Shown here piece by piece: positions 36,906-46,365 of a DNA stretch of 64,000 nt. Origin of the DNA: Methanohalophilus portucalensis. Lineage in GTDB: Archaea > Halobacteriota > Methanosarcinia > Methanosarcinales > Methanosarcinaceae. The stretch is from the NCBI RefSeq assembly GCF_002761295.1, contig NZ_CP017881.1:2020876-2084875 (forward strand), read 5' to 3'. Position numbers and translations under genes: made by a program. The notes beneath the pieces were generated by a model. It saw only the letters and a list, made by a program, of their open reading frames with translations, made no database searches and was not told the DNA's origin. Every line of letters starts with the position of its first letter. Position 1 is the stretch's first letter.

Positions 36906-37928
36906 ATGACAGAACTGATTTTCGATGATATCGGCAGTTTCCCTCTTCAAGGAGGAATAAGTGCAGAGTGGTTAAGAGAAGCAATACCCGCACATGAACC
37001 TGCGGCTTTTGATGTCATCAAATCCACATTCCGGCAAAAACTGGATGCCGGTGTGGACGTTGCAACCTATCCTCAGTTTCAGGATATGAATAAGCAATTC
37101 CTTTCCATCCTCAATGATCCTGAATGCATAGAGGGACCCTTTGATGTAAAACTAAGTTGTGCGAAGATAATTGAACTTGAAGCGATTGAAAAAGCTGCAG
37201 AAGAGTATCGGATGGAAACCGGTATAAAACCCAATGTCCGTGTGTGTGTGACAGGTCCACTGGAATTATACTTGCAGGAATTCGGTGGAACTTCCTATGA
37301 TGATATACTGGAACTCTTTGGACAAAGCATTGACAAATTTGTAACCAATGCCATTGATAATGCATCCAATTTCAATGTACATACCGTATCCATTGATGAG
37401 CCCAGTATCGGTATCAACCCGCAGGTTATGTTTGATGATGATGAGATTATAAATGCACTGGAAAAAGCCTCTGCAACTGCTTCCCGCAAGGGAGTGGACG
37501 TAGAGATCCATCTGCATTCCCCGCTGTACTATGAGCTTGCCTGTCGTACATCAGGTATCAATGTAATTGGTGTGGAATCAGCAGCCAGTCCCACCTATCT
37601 GGAACTTATTGATAAAAAAGTCCTCGAGGAAACAGATTCTTTCCTCAGGGCCGGTGTGGCGCGAACGGATATTTTCAATCTTGTAGCCATTCTCAATGAA
37701 AAATATTCAACCAATGCCTGGCAGAAACCTGAAATGCTTCAGGAACTGGTAACTGACATGGAAACTCCCTCTACCATCCTCAAACGTCTGGAACATGCTT
37801 ATGGAATATTCGGGGACCGGGTCAAATATGTCGGGCCGGATTGTGGTCTGGGCTCCTGGCCGACCCCGGAAATAGCTTCTACCCTGCTTGGTAATGTAGC
37901 AGAGGCCCTTGATACTTTCAGGAATTGA
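36906..37928 (+). CDS. Core methionine synthase (MetE C-terminal domain-like)
   Basis: About 340 aa, equivalent to the catalytic half of MetE only. GSFPL near the start, IDEPSIG, HLHSP and the zinc cysteine in VGPDCGLGSWPT are present. Archaeal core MetE proteins use methylcobalamin or a methylated corrinoid protein rather than methyl-folate. The start is ATG 36906; TTG 36897 is an alternative. It is divergent from a UroD-type methyltransferase that could provide or share the methyl donor. The 3' end overlaps the convergent SpoIIM-like gene by 11 bp. Confidence 0.88.
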   Translation: MTELIFDDIGSFPLQGGISAEWLREAIPAHEPAAFDVIKSTFRQKLDAGVDVATYPQFQDMNKQFLSILNDPECIEGPFDVKLSCAKIIELEAIEKAAEEYRMETGIKPNVRVCVTGPLELYLQEFGGTSYDDILELFGQSIDKFVTNAIDNASNFNVHTVSIDEPSIGINPQVMFDDDEIINALEKASATASRKGVDVEIHLHSPLYYELACRTSGINVIGVESAASPTYLELIDKKVLEETDSFLRAGVARTDIFNLVAILNEKYSTNAWQKPEMLQELVTDMETPSTILKRLEHAYGIFGDRVKYVGPDCGLGSWPTPEIASTLLGNVAEALDTFRN

Positions 37929-38919
37929 GTAGTGAGGATACAAACGGTTCTACTATTGAAAGGGCCCGGGTAATTATGCTGGGTGTAACCTCTGTCTCTA
38001 TGAAAGCGGTTATCAGAAGCAACAGTACGAATAATACGTAAATTTTCCAGAATAAGGGAGAAAACAGGATTGTACCTGTATTCCTTTCTTCTGTTACTAT
38101 ATCTGCCTCCAGGTCCTCTATATTGTCGGAGACGAAAAGATTTTTGTCCCTTACAAGCCGGCAGTTGGAGTCTGCAATTACATACCCGATGGAAGTACTG
38201 ACAAGGATGACCGGAATTTCGATTATCCCGTGGGGCAGGATTGCGGATATGAAAAAAATAACATTATAGACAACTCCACCCACAATTCCATTGATTCCGG
38301 CCATCTGGTAACCCGAAAAAGCTCCGTTGAATAGGTAAAAAGCAAAAAGCATTCCCAGAATGGCCCCATTGGCGGCTGCTACTAGCAGAGGAACTGAAAA
38401 GGGGACTATTGCTGTAAGTAGCTGGAAATGATACCTGCTGTAGCCTGTATAATTCCATACTGAATTTTCTTCTGTTTGGGTATTGATGGACCGGAATCCA
38501 AAAAAGCGCTCAGCAGGCCACTCAAGTACCCTGTAGATCGGATAGAGGTCTTTTTCCATTGCAATAGAGATTTTTGCATAATTGTGATGCTGCCTGCGGG
38601 ATGTGATATCTTTCAACAGGAAGCGATTTAAATAGACAAAAATTGCTGTCCCTGCCGAAGCGGTAAGAGCAGCGAGGCTATTAAAAAGGAATATCGACCA
38701 GGTAATTCCCACATATCCTGCGCCCCGATGGACTTTTGAAGTTGCTGCGGATGTGGCTTTTTCAATGGTCTCATTTATAGTTACAGGTTCTGCCATGGCC
38801 GTCATAATTGCATAAGTTGCCAGTGCCAGTAAAGCTGTCAATGCGGCTGAATAGGTAAATATTTTCAGACACCACAGAAAAGCAGGCCATTTTATCAGGG
38901 AATTTGGTTTGGATGACAT
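37918..38919 (-). CDS. SpoIIM-like (DUF95) membrane protein
   Basis: 333 aa with about six transmembrane helices. The C-terminal half has the stage II sporulation protein M signature: a helix, then LPHGIIEIPVILVSTSIGY. The family is widespread in non-sporulating prokaryotes with unknown roles. The N-terminal extension contains a large external loop. It is divergent from the KaiC-like gene; the gap holds the inverted repeat ATACTT-CTA-AAGTAT (38959-38973). Confidence 0.88.
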   Translation of the reverse strand: MSSKPNSLIKWPAFLWCLKIFTYSAALTALLALATYAIMTAMAEPVTINETIEKATSAATSKVHRGAGYVGITWSIFLFNSLAALTASAGTAIFVYLNRFLLKDITSRRQHHNYAKISIAMEKDLYPIYRVLEWPAERFFGFRSINTQTEENSVWNYTGYSRYHFQLLTAIVPFSVPLLVAAANGAILGMLFAFYLFNGAFSGYQMAGINGIVGGVVYNVIFFISAILPHGIIEIPVILVSTSIGYVIADSNCRLVRDKNLFVSDNIEDLEADIVTEERNTGTILFSPLFWKIYVLFVLLLLITAFIETEVTPSIITRALSIVEPFVSSLLNS

Positions 38920-39053
38920 GTTGCGACCATTTTTGGGAATGTTAACTATAACTTTAATATACTTCTAAAGTATAATATTCATTTAGTTTAATATAACCTG
39001 ATGTATGCATTGGATACCTAGAAGTTTTTTCCATATATTATTTGAGGGTAGTG

Positions 39054-39791
39054 ATGAAGGCAGAGACTGGAATTGAAGGGCTTGATGAATTGATAGGAGG
39101 AGGCTTGCCACAGGGGAGGGTCTATCTATTGAATGGCTCGCCGGGAAGTGGTAAAAGTACCTTTGGTATGCAGTACCTGACACATGGGGCGTCTTTCGGA
39201 GCTGCAGGTCTCTATGTCACATTGATGCAGAATTCCGAGCATCTTGTAGCCGATATTTCCACTTACTCCCTCAATCTGCCTGCCCTGCTGAAAATGAAAA
39301 AAATATTCTTTGCAGATCTGGGCCCGGAGATGGAATATGGGTACATGGATGAATTAAAGGAAGTCATAACTCCTAAATCCGATATGAATCCCTATCCTGT
39401 AGAAGGAGAGCCTCCATCTGCTTCAATTGTTTTTAAGGAAATATCTGCACATGTTGCGGCCAATGATATCAAAAGGGTTGTAGTGGACCCTCTCTCATCC
39501 ATACGTTTTTCCAATCAGGACGAATGCCTGGAAAAAATGGAAATGGCGCGATTTGTGCGCAATCTACAGGCATTGGGTTGCACGACTCTTCTTATAGACG
39601 ATCATCCCACTCCTCTAAGTGTATCTTCGGAGCATTTCGCTGCCGATGGTGTGATATTATTCCATAATCCGGCTTCAGATGATGAAGATCGCTCTCTCCA
39701 GATCATAAAAATGAGAGGGGTGCCTCATCCCATATCCAGACAGGCCTTTCGGTTCGGGGAAAAAGGCATTGAGGTACTCGGCAGAAGATAA
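39054..39791 (+). CDS. KaiC-like RecA-superfamily ATPase (single domain)
   Basis: About 245 aa from ATG 39054 (MKAETGIEGLDELIGGGLPQGR). Walker A GSPGSGKST and a Walker B-like VVVDPLSS are present, as in the RadA/KaiC-type ATPases common in archaea, often tied to signalling. One KaiC domain only, no fused sensor. Its stop codon abuts the convergent aSelBL stop with no spacer. Confidence 0.88.
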   Translation: MKAETGIEGLDELIGGGLPQGRVYLLNGSPGSGKSTFGMQYLTHGASFGAAGLYVTLMQNSEHLVADISTYSLNLPALLKMKKIFFADLGPEMEYGYMDELKEVITPKSDMNPYPVEGEPPSASIVFKEISAHVAANDIKRVVVDPLSSIRFSNQDECLEKMEMARFVRNLQALGCTTLLIDDHPTPLSVSSEHFAADGVILFHNPASDDEDRSLQIIKMRGVPHPISRQAFRFGEKGIEVLGRR

Positions 39792-40832
39792 TTATTCTTT
39801 TACGAACCCGTAACCTGTAAACCTCTGTTTTGCATCCAGATTTGTGATTATGAATCTGTCCTGCTGCCTGTAGGCTATTTCATGGGAGCCGTTTAAATGA
39901 AGTGTGCATTGCTGGCTGGAATTTACCTGCTCGGCTTCCTTTCCATCAATCTCGATTTTCTCAATACGCATAGGTGATGACTGCAGGCCTGTGAAGATAT
40001 GGGGTACATCGGATATCTTGAGAGGAGAAGCAAAGGAGGAAAGGGTACATTCCAGTACGAGGGATTCAGCAACCTCTTCCTTTTCAGAAATAATGAAACC
40101 CCTTTCAATATCCTTTGACTGGACACCCTTAAGGGCAAGGCCGACCCTGGCGCCCGCAGGAGCGCTTTTTACATCTTCGTCATGCATCTGGATAGATCTT
40201 ACTTCCAGAGGCTTGTCTGCAGGGTAGGCTGTCAGTTTTTCCTTTGCATTCACCGTCCCCTGTTCCACAATTCCCAGTACCACACAGCCAATCCCCGTGA
40301 CATTGAAGGATTGATCAACGGTTATGCGGACGGGTTTATCGTTTAGTTCTTCATATTGAGAATTGACCTGCTTGTCAAGTTCAAAGATCTTTTCTTTGAT
40401 CTCCTCCAGACCTTCGAAGGACTCGGTGGACAGGTTTACAAATTCCCAGTTTGCCAGGGCGGTTGGGGACAGGATTTTCTGCAAGTTTTTCTGTAGTTCT
40501 TCCTGTGCGTAAGGGTATGAGGTATCCGCTTTGGTGAGTACGACAATCCCGTGCTTGTACTGCATGAGGTCCAGGGCCATGATACATTCCCCGGCAAAGG
40601 CATCAGGGCCTTGCGGTGGAATACAGAGCAGGGCTATGTCGGAAAGTTGAAGGGCAGTAACAAGGGGTTTGACGGATTTGGGGTAACCATTGGCATCAAT
40701 TGTTGTCATCACCACATCGTTCTTGGCATAATCATACATGGTGATATCTGCAGATGTGCTCTTTTTACCCAGTTTTGCCGCCAGAGAAGTCCTGCCGCTT
40801 CCCTCACTTCCGATAATTGCGATTTTAGTCAT
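39792..40832 (-). CDS. SelB-like translation factor paralog (aSelBL type) with degenerate GTPase domain
   Basis: 346 aa: a G-domain (about 1-170), then EF-Tu domain 2 (ITVDQSFNVTGIGCVVLGIVEQGTV) and domain 3, without the SelB C-terminal winged helices that bind SECIS RNA. The P-loop reads GSEGSGRTS instead of GxxxxGKS/T, the DxxG region is DANGYP, and NKxD is TKAD, so GTP binding is altered. This fits the archaeal SelB-like family, once suggested to deliver Pyl-tRNA, though the family is wider than pyrrolysine use. It ends a co-directional array with an RNA ligase and CBS proteins. Confidence 0.85.
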   Translation of the reverse strand: MTKIAIIGSEGSGRTSLAAKLGKKSTSADITMYDYAKNDVVMTTIDANGYPKSVKPLVTALQLSDIALLCIPPQGPDAFAGECIMALDLMQYKHGIVVLTKADTSYPYAQEELQKNLQKILSPTALANWEFVNLSTESFEGLEEIKEKIFELDKQVNSQYEELNDKPVRITVDQSFNVTGIGCVVLGIVEQGTVNAKEKLTAYPADKPLEVRSIQMHDEDVKSAPAGARVGLALKGVQSKDIERGFIISEKEEVAESLVLECTLSSFASPLKISDVPHIFTGLQSSPMRIEKIEIDGKEAEQVNSSQQCTLHLNGSHEIAYRQQDRFIITNLDAKQRFTGYGFVKE

Positions 40833-40879
40833 TGTTACACCTATGCACTAACAGGTGCTTGGTGCATAAATGTGTTACT

Positions 40880-42046
40880 TTACCAGAGGTTGCCTTCCCA
40901 CATCGCTTCTGTCTTGTCGGTGGTACTCTGGTTGAGTTTTTGCAGGTTAACCATAAGTTCTCCTCCTGAATACCCCACCCGGTCAAAAATAGCATCAATA
41001 CCAAGCCGGCGGAAATATTCCTCAAATTCCTGCAGGGTTTGTGGACTTTGAAACCGCAAGGTAACCTCATCATAGAGTTTTTCACCGTTGCCAACCCTTC
41101 GGACAGAATCGGCCATAGGAGAGATGATGCTTCTGCCAAGCCTTAAGCATCGTTGATCCATTGTCTCTTCGTCTTCATCCCATTCCACGGTCTGGAAACC
41201 TTCCCTGACTACCCTGGAATACAGGTAATCCCGCCCCACCTCATTATAGAACTTGAAAGCATGTTCAAGATCGGCACAATTACTCTGAGAACATGTATAT
41301 TTGATAGGTGCCAGGTCCATATCCAAATCCTTGATGACCACCCCTTCGTGTCCCATCTCACCCAGTTCTTTTATAATTTGCATGATCTTTTCAGCAGCCT
41401 CTTTCCTTGCAAACTCTCCCAGGAAAGGAACCTGCTTAAAACCAAATGAGGCGGCCAATTCTCTTCTTTGTCTGACCTGCAGGGGTTGTCCAGTCTTTTT
41501 ATGGCGTATATCGAAAACAAAAAAATCCAGTGTCTGCGTATCGTAGATATTTTTGGAGACATAAGGATTCTCAGGGCCTGCCATTTCCCCGTGAACTACC
41601 AGGTCAGGATATTGTCTGAAAAAAGAGGGGTCTAAAAGATAATTGACCTTTTCTGTGGAATAGGGACAGATATGCCCGCTGCGGGTGAAAGCGATAAGTT
41701 TTCCTGCGTTTTCAATTACACGGACATTATATCCGTTCATCTTTTCTTCGACTATGAGTTTATCAATTTCTGAAAAATGGTTATTTATAGAAGGCTCAAG
41801 CAGCATCGCACGCTGTATTTTTGGGAAACCCAGGATTAAATCCAGTTTCCCATTGTGTTTTTGCAGGAGCACACTTCCTCTTTCTATACCTGAGACGGAA
41901 GTTTCGAACCTGAAAAAATTCGTGTACTTTCCCCAGTTTCTTGATAGTAGTCTTTTTTCAAGCAGTCTTTCCAGTCTGGAGACTGACAGCCCTAAAAACA
42001 GGGCTGTCTTTTCCATATCAAGTTCTGGTTTCTCCGAACCTTTCAT
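40880..42046 (-). CDS. ATP-dependent RNA ligase (Rnl3, archaeal type)
   Basis: 388 aa RNA ligase of the archaeal Pab1020/Rnl3 group. The nucleotidyl-transfer lysine lies in motif I EEKMNGYNVR; further nucleotidyltransferase motifs are FTRSGHICP, LVVHGEMAGPENPY, DFFVFDIR and EGVVIKDL. The C-terminal helical dimerisation region is retained. Homologs circularise or join single-stranded RNA. It lies 9 bp downstream of a CBS protein gene and 47 bp upstream of aSelBL. kptA, another RNA end-processing gene, is 9 kb away. Confidence 0.92.
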   Translation of the reverse strand: MKGSEKPELDMEKTALFLGLSVSRLERLLEKRLLSRNWGKYTNFFRFETSVSGIERGSVLLQKHNGKLDLILGFPKIQRAMLLEPSINNHFSEIDKLIVEEKMNGYNVRVIENAGKLIAFTRSGHICPYSTEKVNYLLDPSFFRQYPDLVVHGEMAGPENPYVSKNIYDTQTLDFFVFDIRHKKTGQPLQVRQRRELAASFGFKQVPFLGEFARKEAAEKIMQIIKELGEMGHEGVVIKDLDMDLAPIKYTCSQSNCADLEHAFKFYNEVGRDYLYSRVVREGFQTVEWDEDEETMDQRCLRLGRSIISPMADSVRRVGNGEKLYDEVTLRFQSPQTLQEFEEYFRRLGIDAIFDRVGYSGGELMVNLQKLNQSTTDKTEAMWEGNLW

Positions 42047-42055
42047 CCTTTGCCT

Positions 42056-42841
42056 TCATTTTGCCAGGGTATCTACAAGGGTACGCCGGGTGATAAAGCC
42101 CGCGAAATCCTCCTCCAGATTGAGTACCGGTACTCCACCGATATTGTTCTTGAGCATCATATCAACCACCTCGGCAACCGGTGTGTTGGTGTATGCGGTC
42201 TTGGTACCCATTTTCATTATATCTTCGACAATCAGGTTCTTGATCCTGGAATCCTGCTGGTTTCCGGATACAAGTTCCCGGAAGGATTTCATCGCTTTGG
42301 CAATATCATGTTCGGTAATTATACCAAGCAGTTCACCGCTATCCATTACAGGGAACCTGCCCATATTGTTCTCGAGTATTATGTGCCTTACATGACTTAC
42401 CCTGTCGGCCGGATTGACGACTACAGGTTCCTTTATCATCATTTCACCGGCAAAACCATCGAAATACAGGTTTTGAAGGATTTCCTGGGGAGTAACCCAG
42501 CCCATTATATCCTCGTTATCGGTGACTATCAGAACCCCGCCTTTCTTTTTCATCAAAGTAATGGCATCATCAAGATCGGTATCTGGCAGAACTTTAATGA
42601 AATTATCCGATACAGCAGTGGCCACATGAAGGGAAGAGGCAGGTTTGGCCCCCTTCTTGCGGGTTCCCAGTTCCTTGGTAAGATTTCTCATGGTCAGGAC
42701 ACCTACAAGCTGACCGTTGTGAGTAACCAGCAGTCTTCTTGTATCGTTCTTTTCCATTATGTCCAGTGCATGAGAAATAGTGTCTGCTTTATCTACGCTT
42801 ATTGGTTGTACCATTATGTCCTTTACCTGCATAATAAACAT
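42056..42841 (-). CDS. Four-CBS-domain protein (1)
   Basis: 261 aa made only of four CBS motifs (about residues 6-58, 72-125, 131-185 and 200-258), that is, two Bateman modules. Such modules bind AMP, ATP, SAM or other adenosyl ligands. There is no fused effector domain, so it probably acts by contacting a partner. Last of five CBS genes in a row, immediately before the RNA ligase. Confidence 0.92.
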   Translation of the reverse strand: MFIMQVKDIMVQPISVDKADTISHALDIMEKNDTRRLLVTHNGQLVGVLTMRNLTKELGTRKKGAKPASSLHVATAVSDNFIKVLPDTDLDDAITLMKKKGGVLIVTDNEDIMGWVTPQEILQNLYFDGFAGEMMIKEPVVVNPADRVSHVRHIILENNMGRFPVMDSGELLGIITEHDIAKAMKSFRELVSGNQQDSRIKNLIVEDIMKMGTKTAYTNTPVAEVVDMMLKNNIGGVPVLNLEEDFAGFITRRTLVDTLAK

Positions 42842-42860
42842 CTCCTGGGAATTTACCTGC

Positions 42861-43700
42861 TTAAGCAGCCCTTATTATATCGATTCTGCTCAAGATTCCT
42901 ACTATCTTTCCTTCCTTTTCTACAGGAAGGCCTGTACGATTGTTTTCTACCATTACTTTGGCCGCATCTGAGAGGTTATCTTCGATATTTACAATCCCGT
43001 CAAGTTCGACCATTATATCCTCTGCTACCAGAGGTACATCTTTTACATACCTGTATGTTTTTTCGCCTCCCTGGGTGGGTTTACGTGCCATTTTGATATT
43101 CTTTGACTGCATCTTACCTTCATTATCCTCCATGGCACTAAGAGCAATATCCCTGGTGGAGATCATACCGACGGTATCCCCAACATCGTTTATCACTATT
43201 ACTTTACTGACTCTGTGCTTTTCCATTTCATCTATTACATGGTTGATTGTATGATGGCGGTGCACCTCCACAGCGTCATCGGTAAGCACTTCGGAAATTT
43301 TAGTTGTTATGGCTTTATCTGCTACATAACGGACTACATCCCCGATTGTTACGATTCCCTGTAGCTTGTTCTTGAACACCGGCAGGTTGTTGATCTGATT
43401 TTCCAGCATCAGGTTAATGGCCTGGGATACGGATGCATCGGGATAAATAGTGATAACCGGTTCAGCAGTCATCACCATTTTTGCCGGGATCTTGTCAATG
43501 GGGCGCCGTCTCCACATTGGTTCTGCCTGTGCAAGGCGGCTGCTGATATCACTTTTTGTGATAATTCCCTTTATTTCATCCTCTTCAACAACTATCAAAG
43601 TACTGATCTTGTGACGAAACATCAGGTTCCTTGCGTGTGATACAGGTTCCTCTGTTCCAATCACATAGACCGGAGTACTCATTATATCCGATACATTCAT
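42861..43700 (-). CDS. Four-CBS-domain protein (2)
   Basis: 279 aa, four CBS motifs with an inserted basic linker near 190-210 ([19 protein letters not shown]). Motifs such as [19 protein letters not shown] and GIITKSDIS are typical. It starts [15 protein letters not shown], the standard CBS beginning. Gap of 19 bp to the next gene. The ligand is unknown. Confidence 0.92.
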   Translation of the reverse strand: MNVSDIMSTPVYVIGTEEPVSHARNLMFRHKISTLIVVEEDEIKGIITKSDISSRLAQAEPMWRRRPIDKIPAKMVMTAEPVITIYPDASVSQAINLMLENQINNLPVFKNKLQGIVTIGDVVRYVADKAITTKISEVLTDDAVEVHRHHTINHVIDEMEKHRVSKVIVINDVGDTVGMISTRDIALSAMEDNEGKMQSKNIKMARKPTQGGEKTYRYVKDVPLVAEDIMVELDGIVNIEDNLSDAAKVMVENNRTGLPVEKEGKIVGILSRIDIIRAA

Positions 43701-43723
43701 TTTCCTATCCTCCGTAAGAAATT

Positions 43724-44734
43724 TTATTGTTTGTCTGCCAGTGCAAGCAGGATATCCCTTTCTGTCAGGATTCCCTCTAGATTACCATCTTTTATTACAG
43801 GAAGGCATCCGATTCCTTTTTCAAGCATGATTTCTGCTGCTTCGCCGAGATCAGCATCCGGTATTGTCCAGATAAGCTCATTATGCAAGAGGGAGCTAAT
43901 CGGGCTGTCGAAAGCCTCGTGGATGTTACCTGTTGTGAGTTTTTCAAAAGCTTCCCCGGTTCCCAGATAACCGAGGATGTCGGAAGATGTAACGACTCCG
44001 ACAAGTATATTGTCCCTGACAATAGGAACTCTTTTGAACTCATTTTCAACCATTGTCCTGGCAACATCCCAGATCGAGGTAGCTGCATCCGCAGTTTTGA
44101 CATTTCTGGTCTGCCATTTTTCGACCTTTTTCCCGGTCAGCACTCCTTCTATAAAGGTAAGGAAATCCCTTTCTGTACAGATTGCTTCCAGATGACCCTC
44201 ATTGTCCACTATGGGCACGCATCCAATATGTTTGTCTATCATCAACTCAAAGGCCTTTTCAATATGTGCATCGTTCCTCAAACTGTGGACATTATGCTCC
44301 ATTACGTAGCGCACCTGTGCATTTATAGCTGAAAGCAGGTTCCCCTTGAATTTTTTCTCCACGAAAAGGCTTCTTTCTCCTCCACCCAATAGGTCCATTA
44401 TATCCACTGAAGTGATTATACCTTCAAGTTTTGATGTCCCTGCATTGACAATAGGCATATGCTTGAAATGCATCTTGCTCATTTTTTTAATGATATCTAT
44501 TATGGAAGTAGTGGGATTTGAGGAAATTACATCTTTTGTTGCAACGGCCAGCATACTTCCCTCATGCTGGGCTATATGGGCCTTGAAGTTGACATTTCCC
44601 CTGTCCATTGTACTCTCCATACTGTAGGCCTTTGGATCCTTGCTGATATCTGTCCCTCCTGGATTACCGGTACTTTTTTGTCTGGAACTCATTTTATCCT
44701 CTTTTTGAATACGTGTTTTATCCTTTGAATTCAC
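43724..44734 (-). CDS. Four-CBS-domain protein (3) with N-terminal extension
   Basis: 336 aa. About 55 hydrophilic residues precede four CBS motifs ([58 protein letters not shown]). ATG at 44689 would remove 15 residues of the basic start. It lies in the middle of the CBS array; the 46-bp gap upstream is the largest within it. Confidence 0.9.
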   Translation of the reverse strand: MNSKDKTRIQKEDKMSSRQKSTGNPGGTDISKDPKAYSMESTMDRGNVNFKAHIAQHEGSMLAVATKDVISSNPTTSIIDIIKKMSKMHFKHMPIVNAGTSKLEGIITSVDIMDLLGGGERSLFVEKKFKGNLLSAINAQVRYVMEHNVHSLRNDAHIEKAFELMIDKHIGCVPIVDNEGHLEAICTERDFLTFIEGVLTGKKVEKWQTRNVKTADAATSIWDVARTMVENEFKRVPIVRDNILVGVVTSSDILGYLGTGEAFEKLTTGNIHEAFDSPISSLLHNELIWTIPDADLGEAAEIMLEKGIGCLPVIKDGNLEGILTERDILLALADKQ

Positions 44735-44780
44735 CTATACCACCCGGTATAATGTGTTATATCATCTCTACAAAGCCTAC

Positions 44781-45629
44781 TTATTCGGTATAGGCCCTGA
44801 GCAGGTCGCTTCTGTCTACAATGCCTACGGGTTTGTCTTCAACAGCCACTGTTAATCTGCCGATATCATAATGCAGGATTTTTTCTGTACATTCTTTCAC
44901 GGATGTATCCTGTTTGATGCTGTAGGCAGGTGTTGACATTACTTTCTCAACTGGCTGGTTGTGTATGCTGCCGTCTTTTTCCCTGACTCCTATACGTGCA
45001 AACCCCGATTTTATCAGGTCTCTCCTGGTAACCATGCCCATCAGTTTATTTTTCTTTGAGACCACCGGAAGGCCTGTATAATCATTTTCAAGCATAGCAG
45101 ACCAGATTTCCCCGATGTTATCTGTCGGTGTGCATGTGGTGACAGGAGAGGTCACGATCTCGCTGATTGATTTTGATAAATCCCGCTTCACCATTTTGCC
45201 AAGAAGATCGGTATTGCTTACAATTCCTGCCAGGTTTTGTTCAATGGTACTTTTAACCACGGGACATCTTTCAAGTTTTGCTTCCAGTAGCAAGGAAGCG
45301 GCCCTGTAAATATCAGTCTCAGGTGTTATCTGTGGGACCGGGTTCACAAAACCGGCAACAGTCACATTTGATTTTGTGGATGCCACTTTCAAAATATCCT
45401 GATCAGTGATCATTCCCGAAACCTTCCCTTTGTCTTTCACAACAGGAATTCCCCTTAGAAAATGATCTCTCATCAACTGGCGAGCATGGGTCACAGTGTC
45501 ACTTTCGTGCAGATACACTGCGTCCCCTGACATAGTTTCATTTATCTGCGTGCAAAAATCCCCCTTATTTGCGGCGTTGGTTTGATGGTTTTTAGTCGTA
45601 GTATCCTTCTTCTTCCTTGCAGTCTTCAC
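44781..45629 (-). CDS. Four-CBS-domain protein (4)
   Basis: 282 aa, four CBS motifs after a short basic, Thr/Asn-rich start (MKTARKKKDTTTKNHQ). The chosen ATG overlaps the upstream gene by 38 bp; the next Met (ETMSGDAVYL) would give a start about 96 bp later and remove the overlap. Motifs: GMITDQDIL, GIVSNTDLLG, GMVTRRDLI, GIVDRSDLL. Confidence 0.88.
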   Translation of the reverse strand: MKTARKKKDTTTKNHQTNAANKGDFCTQINETMSGDAVYLHESDTVTHARQLMRDHFLRGIPVVKDKGKVSGMITDQDILKVASTKSNVTVAGFVNPVPQITPETDIYRAASLLLEAKLERCPVVKSTIEQNLAGIVSNTDLLGKMVKRDLSKSISEIVTSPVTTCTPTDNIGEIWSAMLENDYTGLPVVSKKNKLMGMVTRRDLIKSGFARIGVREKDGSIHNQPVEKVMSTPAYSIKQDTSVKECTEKILHYDIGRLTVAVEDKPVGIVDRSDLLRAYTE

Positions 45630-46194
45630 AGAGGGCCAACCCGTTTACGCTTGTGAGTTCATCCACATACGAACCGCAACGCTGGCAAATTCCTCTTTCC
45701 AGATAGCTCTCTTCAGGAATCCCTGTTTCCCGGTTCATTTCAATGAGGTTCTCTAAAATAGTGTTGAGGCCCGGAGAAATTGTAAGAATATCCCTATCTG
45801 TAATAATACCAACAATATCTTCCCCCTTATTGACTGCAAGTCTACGTATATTCGACTTTACCATCAGCCTGGATGCTTCTATAACGTTAGTAGAAGCCTC
45901 TACCATTATAATCGGAGATGACATGATCTCTGTTGCCGGGACAGAGCTGGGTGTTAGGTCCTGTTTTACCACCTTGCCAACAATGTCACGCTCTGTGATT
46001 ATGCCAATAGGTTTACTTTCCCTGCTTATTATGACGCTGCCGGTACCTTTAGCCATCATTTCCCTGGCAACCTCAAAAACGTTGCAGGTAGCATCTAAGC
46101 TCACAACATTGCGGGACATAAGGTCCCCAACAGGTATTTGACTCTCGATTCCCCCATAAGACGAGTCTTCGCTGTTATGCTCCTGCACGACCAT
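45592..46194 (-). CDS. Two-CBS-domain protein with C-terminal zinc ribbon (5)
   Basis: 200 aa. One Bateman module (about 22-140, GIITERDIVG and GIITDRDIL) is followed by a rubredoxin-like zinc ribbon CQRCG ... CEDCKEE. Zinc-ribbon CBS proteins are frequent in methanogens; roles are unknown. First gene of the CBS array, with a strong Shine-Dalgarno (GGAGTGTGAT) and a TATA box upstream. Confidence 0.9.
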   Translation of the reverse strand: MVVQEHNSEDSSYGGIESQIPVGDLMSRNVVSLDATCNVFEVAREMMAKGTGSVIISRESKPIGIITERDIVGKVVKQDLTPSSVPATEIMSSPIIMVEASTNVIEASRLMVKSNIRRLAVNKGEDIVGIITDRDILTISPGLNTILENLIEMNRETGIPEESYLERGICQRCGSYVDELTSVNGLALCEDCKEEEGYYD

Positions 46195-46210
46195 TGCATC
46201 ACACTCCTAT

Positions 46211-46243
46211 ATAGAATATTTCTGTTTATGCCTTATATAGATG
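46211..46243 (-). promoter_or_regulatory. Promoter of the CBS-RNA ligase-aSelBL array
   Basis: On the minus strand CTATATAAGG (46232-46241) is a near-consensus archaeal TATA box about 40 bp before the start of the first CBS gene, predicting initiation near 46211-46215. No other clear TATA element was seen in the downstream spacers. Confidence 0.55.
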
Positions 46244-46365
46244 TTCATTTTGCATTGAAAAGAAATTTTCTGGGAATATGATGGAGTACCAGTTATGAAA
46301 AATAAGCATGCCTGAGGGTGAATATCACCAAATATTATTTATAGTAGGTTTGTTGAGGAAAAAAA

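Noticed and set aside
42050..43096. A 348-codon open frame on the plus strand
   Set aside because: It runs antisense across two CBS genes whose protein sequence is clearly family-like, has no recognisable domain and is a composition shadow.
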